Program-made: the position numbers and the translations under genes
From: Gonatopus flavifemur
Taxonomy: Eukaryota > Arthropoda > Insecta > Hymenoptera > Dryinidae
DNA: 64,000 nucleotides
NCBI GenBank assembly: GCA_018340375.1
Contig: JAFFJZ010000002.1
Coordinates: 20,540,001-20,604,000 of the forward strand
Reading direction: 5' to 3'
Part shown: positions 23,701-35,700 of the stretch, one piece after another
Position numbering within the stretch: position 1 is the stretch's first letter
Layout of the letters: each line of letters begins with the position of its first letter
Notes under the pieces: generated by a model
The model's database searches: none
What the model was told of the DNA's origin: nothing
Seen by the model: only the letters and a program-made list of their open reading frames with translations

Positions 23701-26700
23701 TGCGTGAAACACGAAATATAGTGCATTTAATGACAACCGTCCTGTATTATCATTGTGCAAGTTGTAACGTTATTATGGAACATAAATCACGCTACATTTG
23801 GGTGAGGCTTTCCTTCAATTATTCCACATATTCGGTGCAATATAGGAAAGAACACAATCTCAGAAATGATTTATTCTGGTTTATTTTCTGCATTTCTTAT
23901 CATTCAACTTCCATACATTCGAAGTACAATAAAATATTAACATAAGAATTATTATGATTTTTCCTGATGACTACGTTTTTTCCCTATATTTTTCCTTCAA
24001 AGAGTTTTCTCATTAAATTCAACGACATGATTAAATTAAACAAGATAACTCGTCTCATGCATATCTCGGGTATATAAATTTTTCCTCACTTGCGTAGAAA
24101 ATGTGTGGGCATCATCGTATTTCCTTAGAATGCAGCTCAGTATCAAGTTCTAACGAAAGAAGATACCCCACTTGTTCTCCTCGTTTCCTTTTCCTTCTTT
24201 CGTTCTTCTTTTCCCTCATCTGATGAAAGAATTTCCTTCACACGACTTTGACTATTCCTCATCTTTTTCCTCCTTTCCTTCCCAGTCCAAAGTGGATCTC
24301 ATGAAAATTGCTGATAGACTCTCGCTTATATTATTACCTTTCTCGTGAAAGACATCCACGTGTACGAGAGAGGTGCATACATGGATACAACACATCCATA
24401 TATTCTTTACAATCTCTGATATATCTGATTTTTCCAGGGACGTTGAGCCAAAACGATATTCATCCAACGGAAGGGATATGACGGTAGTTCTAAAGAGAGC
24501 TTCCAACAGCCCTAACGATGAGGAATACATGGACGTCTCCTACTATTTCCATGACGGTAAGTTTACAATGTAACGCACGTTATGCCTTCATCCTAATTCA
24601 AATTCACCACGTCGAATCCGATTGTTTTAAACGTGAGAAAAATGTTGATCCATCACGAGGGTGAGAAAATAATTGATGCATTTCGTTTTTTCCGCCAACG
24701 AACGGTCATTTCTGGGTTTCTTTTTCACTCTTATTTCCGTCGGTGAATGAAACCAACGTCCCGAAATAATTATCCCCTATTTTAAGAGTTTAGAGAGAGA
24801 GTGGGAGAGGGAGAGGGACAGGAAAGAGAGAAGAATAACTACGAACAAAAAATCCATCCAATTGAAGGAGAGGGAAATTGAAAAGCGACGGGACGGACAA
24901 TTTCGATAAAATTCGAAAGTCGAACGACATGATCACATGACAGTGATCGACGATACACGAGGACGGTAGATAGGTATAGAGAGCGTCGTCGAGCGGCAAC
25001 AACGGGAGTAATACACGTTCATAGCAGTTAGAATTAGCTCTGTCGGAACGGTTAGCGGAGTTGAAACACGAGGGTGTCTACCCAGAGAGTTGAACCAGAA
25101 CCAGGGTCAGTCGGGGTTAATAACTGACACGTGACGTTAACCGCCTGATCCGTGATCAAGCTTTTGAATCGTCAAATGGTACGTGATCCAAGAGATGATG
25201 TTTTATTGATTCTTCAATAAATATTTCTCCCCTCCCGCTCTAGAAATTAGCACCTCTTTCTGATCTTCTTCAGAAGTTCTTTTTACATAGTTTCCACGAT
25301 GATTCACAAATGTCGAGGACATAAAATCTCCACCGAATCAAATTCATGAAATATCTTCTTCGATCCCGCCCTCGCAACTCCTGTATCTCAAGCAAATTTT
25401 AATTTCACGTCGTTACCCTTGACAATCGATTCGAGAAAATGGGAATACTCCGATAGAGCGGGAAGAGCAGAAAAATTTTACGAGATAATATTTTTTCAGT
25501 CTCCCTTCCTCCCTCCTCGTTGGACCACCAAAATTTCTAGCCCTTAGGCGAAACGGTTGTTCCACACTCCATCTACACGAACGAATGTAACGTCGGAGGA
25601 CGATGACGAGAACGAGAACGTCGACAAGTGCTTGGATCATAAAGTTTTATTCTTCCCAAGGAGACTCATATCCTACCTTTTATAGGAGAAAGTTGAGTTT
25701 TTTCGATCCTAAGCTGTCAAGCTTATACGACCTTATGGAACTTTTTTTACCTCTTTCCTTCACTTCCTTTAAATACAAAAAAAAAACACACAAATTCCAT
25801 CCATTCAGCATGGAAAAAGAAAAAAAATGAAAACAGCGTTCATCATACACATCGATCAAGACCCAAAGTTCGTCGTCCAAGTTTTAAGTGCTTTCTAAAA
25901 TTTAAATTACCATCGATAAAATCCTAGTCCTATCCGGGAGAAAAAGAGAAACAAGTCTTCGATGGGTAATAGAGTTTTACTTTAGTCGATTCGAGTTATA
26001 TCGGAACGGAATCAAAGTTTCGGTACATCCCGTGGAAGATCTTAAACTTCTTGTTTTTAAGATATAAAAGCGTGGTGGCTGGTTGTGTCGTGTATATGAA
26101 AGTAAGTACGTTGTTGTAGGTCAAGGCGTTCCCGAACGAACGAAATTCCCTGCGATTCGGGAATTGCATTTCATTTGAGAACAAATGATTAAAAAAAAAA
26201 AAAAAAATTATGTTGTTCTCTTTTGTAACGCATTTGATTGAATTACAGAGAAAACAGAAATTTGCACCACGAGAAATGAATTAAATGTGTTGGTGAAGTA
26301 TATCGACTAGTGTGATTTGATTGAGGGAGAAAGAAAATTAAAGTAGATGTTATGAAAACTCTCAACAAGCTCTCTCTCTGCGATACAAAATAATGCAGAA
26401 TAATACATTGAAACCTTACGCGATGTATGTCACCTCATTCATCACGTACTTAAAGAGTCGTAAATCATAATTATCGTGAGAAGGAGTATAAAAAAAATGA
26501 CTTTTACATCAAGTACCCAAGTTTCTGGATTTGTGTAATTATTTATTCATCTGGCGAGAGATGCAAATGTGTAATGAGACTGGCTCGTATTGAAAGAATT
26601 CAATTATTCGTCGTGCTTTAATCATTCCGTAAACAAGTACTGATTCTGTATTTTATATACACTAATTCACAACAACTTTTGATCGTTTTAAATTCAATCT

Positions 26701-29700
26701 TCACGCTAAACAGATTTTGTTGTAAATTGCACCAAAAGCATATAATTTATTTCGATCATTGAAATGAAGTTGGTTCTAAGTATTAAAAGACAAAGAAGCT
26801 GGTAATAGAAACTTTACTCAAATTCACCTTCTAGGATGATAACGCGTCGCTTCGAGTCTTTAAATAGAAATTTTTACAAAATATATTGTCAAATAATTCA
26901 TATGACAAGAGAGAAATCTATTTCTGTCTCATAACGTGAATTATTTGACAATATTTCTAGTAAAAATTTCTATTCAAAGACTCGAAGTGACGCGTTGTCA
27001 TACTACAAGGTGAATTTCTCCATTTTATTTTTTCCGTGTAGTGATAGCAACGAAAGTTGATTTGAACGTGATTAACCAAATACCGAGTTTAATTATCCAT
27101 AGATTATTAAACGATTCATGCATGAATAAATAATTTTTTCATTTGATTAATATACATAAATAATGATACTATGAATGAGTAATTATTGAAACCATATAAT
27201 GAGTATAATATTAAAAAAATAAATATATATTATTGACATGTTCATATAATTTCTATATATTTATGTTATATAATAATATATAAATTATGATATGTAAAGT
27301 TATTCATATTAAATTTGGAAAACATGCCATGAATTTTTGCCAAAGAAGTTTCAAATTTTGGCCAAAAAGTTTAAAGTTTCAGTTGGAATTTGTTTGATCC
27401 CCCAATAATTGACATTACAGTTATATTCATTTATTAATCAATTCAAATCAATTGACACTTGAATATATATTACACTAATTCACAATAACTGTTGATCATT
27501 TCGAATTTAATCGTCACGCTGAACAGATTTTGTTATAAATTTCACCAAAAGGATATAATTTATTTCAATCATTGGAATGGAATTAGTTCTAAGTAATAAA
27601 ATACAGAGAAGCTAGTAATAGAAACTTGAGTCAAGGAGTTTTCTAATTAGTAATAGCAACGAAAGTTAGCGAAAGTTTATTTGAATGTGGTTGACCAAAT
27701 ACCGTTTTCAATTATCCATAGATTATTAAATGATTCATGTATGAATGAATAATTTATATTCAAATAATTTTCTCTTGTTGATTTAGAATACATAAATAAT
27801 GATACTATGAATGATTTGAATATAAATAAATAATTATAAAGACCATATAATGATTATAATATTAAAAAAACAAATATATATTATTTACATGTTCATATAA
27901 TTTCTATATATGTTATATATTAATATATAAATTATTATATGTGAAGTTATTCATATTAAATTTGGATAACATGTCAGGAATATTTGCCAAACAAGTTCAA
28001 AATTTTGGCCAAAAAGTTTAGTTGCAGTTAAAATTTTTTTAACTCCCCAATAAATTATATTACAAGTATATTCATCCATTGATCAATTCATATCATTCAA
28101 CACCTGAACTTTTGTGATGAATTTCTATAATTCTTAGAAAAGATTGAAAATTAAAAAATTTTTTATAGAAAAAATTAAACCTTCAGTGATTTTACTCAGC
28201 AGGGAGATTTCACAAAGAGTGACTACTGGACTCGAAAAAGTGTGCAGAAACTTTCTGACTCTAGAATGATATATTTTATAAAAATTTATAACTCCAATAT
28301 TATTTTCAAATCATTGGTTTATATTCTGAGTTGAATTTTTATCTTCAGAAAGTCTTTCAATTATCAGTTCACCTATTTTGATGATAAAGATGCAGCTTAT
28401 CAATGAAATCGAATTAAATTATCAATTTATATTCACTTCAATCAGAAGTTCATAATTCTAATCATGGATTTACTCCAACGATAATGATAAAGTTAATTTG
28501 TCGAAATTTAATTTTCATTATATCGTTGATTTTAGTTGGAAATTTTATTTTCATATCAAGTCTAATCATATAAATACAGTTCATTTTTGAAATTGATTCA
28601 TATCAATCATCCTGAAAAGTTAATTTATCAATCATCAGAGTCAATTCATTAATTAGTCGGTCAAATACTGAATTCTTAACTTCCTTTATGTGATAATTAT
28701 CACGGAAATTCGAAGAGAATTCGTTAGGGAATGCAAGATTTGAACTCTGCAAGCGAAAAATACGTTAAGGTCAATTTCGAATGCAATACGGTAGATCTGA
28801 TTCTGAATTATGAAACACAAATCCAGCCTCGAATCAAAAGCTGATCCGGAAGCTAAGTGGACAATTAGTGCCATATTTATTGTTCAATTTATAACCGAAG
28901 TAAATTAAAGCGAAAAGATGAATTTCCCAGTGAACCTGAATAAAACACCGAGAAAATTTTATACTTGGATTTATTTGGATTGACTGAATTTTGTTTGAAT
29001 CAACTAAATTTCTGTTCAAATATGAACCTACTAGAGTTTCAGTTGGACCGAATGAAACATTTATTTCATGCAAATAAATTTTTAGTCGGTTCAAATAAAA
29101 TTTACTTACACTGTAAAGAATGTCTATGGAAAACTTCACATTAATGTTCGGAAGTAATTAACACATTCATGCATTGGGAATTTCCCGGATTTAACAAGAA
29201 ATTTATAATCCGGAATTTTCAGTTAAACACATGGTAAATTTCATATAAATGTACTGGTAATTGATTTTCTATCCCATGATCGGAATTTTCCGGTTACTGC
29301 GTATAGAATTCCGATTATTTTTTACAGTGTAGATTAAGTGAAAATTTAATGGATACAATGAAATGTCTAGTAGGTTTATATTCACGTGAATAATTTTTCT
29401 GGGTGAAGTAACTTGAATCAAACTCCAAGTCAGGCGTAATACTTGAATTTTATCTTCCAGTTGATATAATAACAAGATAAGATAGATCGGGTTCGAATTG
29501 TAGGGAATGGCCGAATACAAAGTAGAACTTGGAATTCTATTGAAGAAATAATGCGTAAAACCAAGCTCCAAGTCAAGGATTTGCTCGATTCAAGATGAAC
29601 TAACTATTTTCACTCGAGTAGAAGCACTAGAAAAACTTTCGGATATCGAATTGAATTGCAGGACCTAAAAAATTATATGCAATAAAATATGCCAACTCGA

Positions 29701-32700
29701 TGCTGAGTAATAAACCAACATTTATCTGGAATTTTCTATGTATCTAAAATGTTCATCACTCTTATTTGAAGATCTAATAAGAATAATACATGCATGAAAT
29801 GAAGCATAAAAGAAATATTATGCAGCGAAATGAAATGCGAGTGCGATCGTAAGAAGAGAATACGTTTTTCAAATTTATCACATGACCAGTTTAGAGAATT
29901 CCGCCTGCAGCCAATTCCCCATCTTCTTTCACTTCCATTACGAATTTAGGGAGAATGAAATGCCTGGGGCCATAAAGATAATAAGAGTCAAAGAGAATTG
30001 GCCCCTCGTTTGATCGTTCTCTCTCCCTTATGACATTCGCATTGTTTTACAATTCTTCTTTCAGTAACAAGACGGTTTATTTGATGCGCCATCGCAAATC
30101 ACTGTACACGGACAAGTAGTTAATAATAATAAAACTCGAGGGTAAAGGATAAGCATTTTATTTATGAAAAGTTATTTGCATTTTTATAACAAATATAAAT
30201 TTTCGAACCGAATAAGATAAGAGTGATGCTCGCAATGATGTTCCGAGCACGATGATTATCTTTGTTCAAGAAAATTATAATTATTTTATCAGTTTGTGAT
30301 AAACATTGATGAGATCGCCTGTGTATATAAGGCGCGATCTCATCGCATAGAGGCATTCGACGCCTCCGCGAGATCCAAAGCGGACTAACAGGAGAGCGTG
30401 TGTTTCAAAAGAGAAGTGTAAAAAATATAATTCAATAAATATTTCATGTTTGAAATTTCATCTGAAAATTCATTGAATTATTAATAATAAATACATCCCA
30501 AATAATAATTATTATAAGTGGATTATTTTACTATTGAATATTTGTTAATTCTTGAAAAGCAGTTGAGGTTTTGATTATTTTTCCAGAAAAATAATCTGGC
30601 GACCGAAATATATTTTCAGAGAAGCATAAATTTTCAGTAGCTTCTTCGGATCGAAGTGTGTGACATTACAAAGTGTTCAGTAAGAATCTGCAAGTATTGT
30701 ACGGAGTTAATCTGTAATAATTTCACGTTACACGGTACAGCTACAGAATTGGCGACCGTGACAGGACGGCGTACGTTATAGATTTTCAAGCGTCGACACA
30801 AAATTTTTGAAAATCAGCATAAGCGAGCAAGGCTTATATCGTGATCTACGAAAAAAGTGAGTCAGTTTTCTGAAATAATAATAATAAGTTAAAAGTGAAA
30901 AATCAAATCCATTATGATTACGCGTAGTCCCGCGATGCAAGATCGACGAAGATCGAATAATCATGAAAATAATCAAGGTGGTGAAAATGCTGTGAATCAA
31001 CAGAACATTCAAGAATTAGTGAATGAAGAAAATATCCATGAACTGAATCAAAATCAGCTAGGAAATTCTCATCCAGAAATTGAAGAAGATCAACCACCAA
31101 TCAGAAATCTTCGATCTGGGATCAGGGGGCGATCATCAAGGAATAATAATAATAGGATAGATAATAGGCATAACAATGAAATGCTACAGTTAGAAAATCG
31201 AATTACAAATATGATGGAACTTTTCCAACAAAATATCAGAACGCAATTTCAAACAATGTGTAATGAAATACAAACAGTTCAAAATCGAATGAATGACATG
31301 GAGAGAATATCAAACGCTGAAAGAAATGATACAGAACCCCGTCAAGAATATCGGAGAAATCGAGGTAATGTACGAGCAGAATCAGAAGAAACAAGTATAT
31401 CTAATAGATTCAAGAACCTACGAGAGAACGGGATCTTGAGCATGTTGAAAGAAATAACGTATTCAGGAAAAAAGGATAAAATAAATCCTGTTCGATTCTT
31501 AAACAAATTTGAAGAAGTGTTGGAATACGAAAATCTGTCAGACTTTGAGATTAAATTCTTATTCGTTCGATGTTTAAAGGACCAAGCAAAGAATTGGTTT
31601 GAATTAAATGATTTTCGAAATTATACCCAAGCAAAAGAAGCTTTCAAAAAATTTTTTTGGGGCGAAGAAGCACAAGCCAGATTTCGGGAAGAATTATTGA
31701 CAGGGAAGTATCGGAAAGACAAGGGAGAAACGATGTCAGAATATTTTCTTCGACTAGCTCGGGAAGCCCAAAATTTAGAACCTCCGATGGGAACACATGA
31801 AATAATTAGATCAATAAAAAGACATTTCTCAATTGATATTGCAAGAGAGTTACGTCCCGGAATAACTCGATCATTAGACGATGCTGCTGCGATTTTGGAG
31901 GAGATTCAGGACCAGCAGGAATTTTTCGAACGACAGAATACCAACGAAAAACACACAGGAGGTTTTTACCAGAGAAAAGACAAATATGTAGGACAAAAGC
32001 AGAATGAACAGAAAGAGGAAAACATTCAACCATCGAATAGTAAGCAATTCTACTCAAAAACCAATCCTAGTACTAAAAACATGGTACAAAAGGTCGAGGA
32101 AAATAAAAACGAACAGAAAATGTTCCACGCACAAAAGGATGGGATTAGGACACGGAGTCAAAGGAAAATTGTTTCGGCGATTGAAAAAGAAAAGGAAGAA
32201 GATGAAGAATTCATAGATACAGAAGTGATAGAAGAAATCGGTGACACGGGCAGGATCAATGCGGAAATTTCAGTGGTGCGTTTAGAAAATCTGATAAAAG
32301 ACAATAAGGAAACATCACCCAAGGCAGAAATGAATAAGCCAAGTGCTGTGGTGTTAGTAAAGATAGGCAATCACATGGAACAGGCTTTAATCGACACTGG
32401 AGCGAAAATATCGGCAATTTCGAAAAAATTGGTAGATGACTTGAGAGAGGGTGGGAACAATATAAAAGAAATTCCCGTAAGAAATATAAACCTGGTAGGA
32501 GCTTTCGCCGATAAAGATCTCCATGTCAAGAAAATGATCCAAATTGAATTTGAAATGGGAGGAGAAAAATATACCGACTTTTGTTATGTGGTGGATAAAA
32601 TAATTTTTCCAATGATTATTGGGTTAGAGTTTTTGACTAGATATGGAGCAAAAATTGATTTATCAAATGGATTTTTTGAGGTGAATTTCATAAAAAATGA

Positions 32701-35700
32701 CAACTTATCCGAATACGAAGTATCGACTATCAAAGCGATAGAAGATATGCACCCGATGATGAAGGAATTTAGTCAGAAATTTACAATTCTTTTTGGACCT
32801 CAGTTGGGGAAAGTGACAACCGAAAAGTGTAAGATACCTATGCGAGATGCTCGGCCGTATAAGTCAAAGATATATCCGGTACCATTGAAGTGTCTAACAG
32901 AAGTACGAAATGTGATACGTGATTTAGAAGAAAAGGATATAATAATCAAAGGCCAGACTGAATATTTAAATCCGCTAGTAGTGGTGATCAAGAAGGAAAG
33001 TGGTGAGATAAGGATTTGTTTGGATGCAAGAATGCTGAATCAAAGAATGGAGAGCGACTACGCACAACCCCCGACCATTGATGAAATTTTGTTCAAAATG
33101 AAAAATAAAAAAGTGTTCACCAGATTAGACATTAGACATGCTTTTTGGCAAATAGAATTGGAAGCCGATAGTAGGAAATATACAGGTTTTTTGTTCGAGG
33201 GACAAACATACATGTTCAAACGAATGCCATTTGGTTTAAAAATTTCTGGGGCAGTGTTCACCCGGATTATAAATAATATTCTATCAGACGAAATAGAAAG
33301 AAACGTGATGATATATCTAGACGACATTATGATCGCATCAAATAATGAAGAAGAACATACATTAGATTTGAATAGAATTTTCTATAAATTGGAAGAAGCT
33401 GGAATCGAACTTAATTTAAAAAAAAGCAAATTTTATCAAAACCAAATCGTTTTTCTGGGGCATACTTTCGACGAATGGAGGGTAATAATAAATGACGAGA
33501 CAAAAAGGAATATTATGAATTTCCCAACTCCAACGACAATAAAACAGGTACAGGCATTCCTAGGATTAATCAACTGGGATCGACGTTTTATTCCAAAATT
33601 ATCAAACTACACCAGCCCGTTAGAAGAATTATTAAAAAAAGACTCTAAATTCAAATGGAAAAGAGAACAAGAAGAAGTTTTCAGAACAATAAAAGAATTA
33701 TTTAATCAGGCAGAAGAATTATTTCTAATTGATGAAAATGCGCAATTCATTATCGAAGCCGACGCTTCATCAATAGGCTTAGGAGCAGTATTGATACAAG
33801 GGAAACAGAATAACGAATCCGAGCAAGTGGTGGCATATATATCACGAAAATTGAAATCACCCGAAGTAAGATATTCTATAACAGAGAAGGAAGCGCTAGC
33901 CATCGTTTGGGCACTAAAAAAATGGAGCATCATTTTGTTAGGAAGAAAAATCATCATTCGAACAGATCATCGAGCTTTACAGTTTTTAAGAACATGTATT
34001 TATTCAAGCTCAAGGGTAGCAAATTGGTTGGAATTTTTACAAGAATTCGATATCGAAATAATGCATATTCCGGGAAAAATAAATACAAGGGCAGATACAT
34101 TATCGCGACCGCAGAATAACGGAAAAGGTGAAAGGATCAATTTACATATTGGAAATATCAACAATAGTACGAATAGAAAAATATCAAAAATGGTGGGTGT
34201 TCGGAAGGTGATTCATGCAAGAGAAAAAATTCAAGAATGGATTGGAATATTGAAGAAGGCATATGAAAAAGACGATGAAATGATTAATTTGCGACTATCG
34301 AAAGAAAAAAAAACTCGAATTGATGAAAAGGGAATGCTTCGAATGAAAATTAATAAAGCAGAAAAAATTGTTATCCCAAGTTCGATAGCGTGGTTTTTCA
34401 TAAAAGATATACACAAGTATTCAAACCATCGGAGGAAGCAGCGTCTATTGTAACACAAAACGCTGTAGAGCCAATGTTGATACCTCCTGAGCAGGTAATC
34501 AATCAACCCATAGTGCCCGAAACAAATTATATATGTTCTATCAGTGGAAATATTGGTCATCAACCAATGGATATTATTCCTAATGATGAACATGCAAATC
34601 TGAATGCTCGAAATACGATTAAAATCAGAAAATCGCAGAAGGGAAATACGTGGGAAATCAACCCAAAATCCCCTCCGGAAATAAAAACAATAAAAAAAAG
34701 ACATCACAAAACTATTGAGAAAATCAATAGACGAAAAAATAATGAAAAGGAAAATTATATAGATAATACCATTCGAAAGAAAACGAGACCACTCAAACTG
34801 GATAAAACGATCAGAAGGAAGAAAGCTATATTATCAACCACAGCGAATGATGACAACAAAATGGATACAACGTCTCCAGGAAATTTGAACGAGAGAAAAT
34901 TACAACCTGGATGTTCTTTTGATCAACCGAAAGAGACGGAAGATATTACGAAGAATTATGACGAAATAATGCTTGATCTATTCGGAGACATAAGTGACTT
35001 GTACAAGTCTCCAATGAGTTTGGACAATATTTCTCTAACAGATTTACGTTTTGTTTAATATATTCACGTGGTGTTCTGTCTGTTATGTGATTTTATAAAT
35101 ATTTTAGTGTTATATCCTTAATGATGATATGTGATATGTGATTTTATTTTCATGAGAACAATTAAGAAAATTTGTTTATTTATTTTTTTTTTTTTGTGTT
35201 TGGGAGAAACTTTATATGTATAACTCTGTTTGTGATAAAAAAAAAAAATAATAATTTATTTAAGTTCGTTTTATTATTATTGTGTACTAAAATATATTCC
35301 AAAAATAAAAAAATTTTTTTTATATTCCGGAAGGTGGGTGTCTGTACACGGACAAGTAGTTAATAATAATAAAACTCGAGGGTAAAGGATAAGCATTTTA
35401 TTTATGAAAAGTTATTTGCATTTTTATAACAAATATAAATTTTCGAACCGAATAAGATAAGAGTGATGCTCGCAATGATGTTCCGAGCACGATGATTATC
35501 TTTGTTCAAGAAAATTATAATTATTTTATCAGTTTGTGATAAACATTGATGAGATCGCCTGTGTATATAAGGCGCGATCTCATCGCATAGAGGCATTCGA
35601 CGCCTCCGCGAGATCCAAAGCGGACTAACAGGAGAGCGTGTGTTTCAAAAGAGAAGTGTAAAAAATATAATTCAATAAATATTTCATGTTTGAAATTTCA

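Larger units (their letters stand above)
20100..24437. other. Intron sequence, mostly without recognisable features
   Basis: This is part of the first visible intron of the CUB gene. A CG-richer stretch lies at about 20500-21600, with ACGAC-type triplets near 21484-21530 that give a Thr-rich ORF I do not trust. The AG tract and the repeat near 23060 are listed apart. Confidence 0.4.

Noticed and set aside
30162..30356. 64-codon minus-strand ORF, repeated at 35402-35596
   Set aside because: It occurs twice only because it lies in both LTRs; it overlaps the promoter and has no domain.
34390..35058. Envelope gene of the LTR element
   Set aside because: There is no signal peptide, membrane span, or cysteine or glycosylation pattern, so it is not an errantivirus-type envelope.
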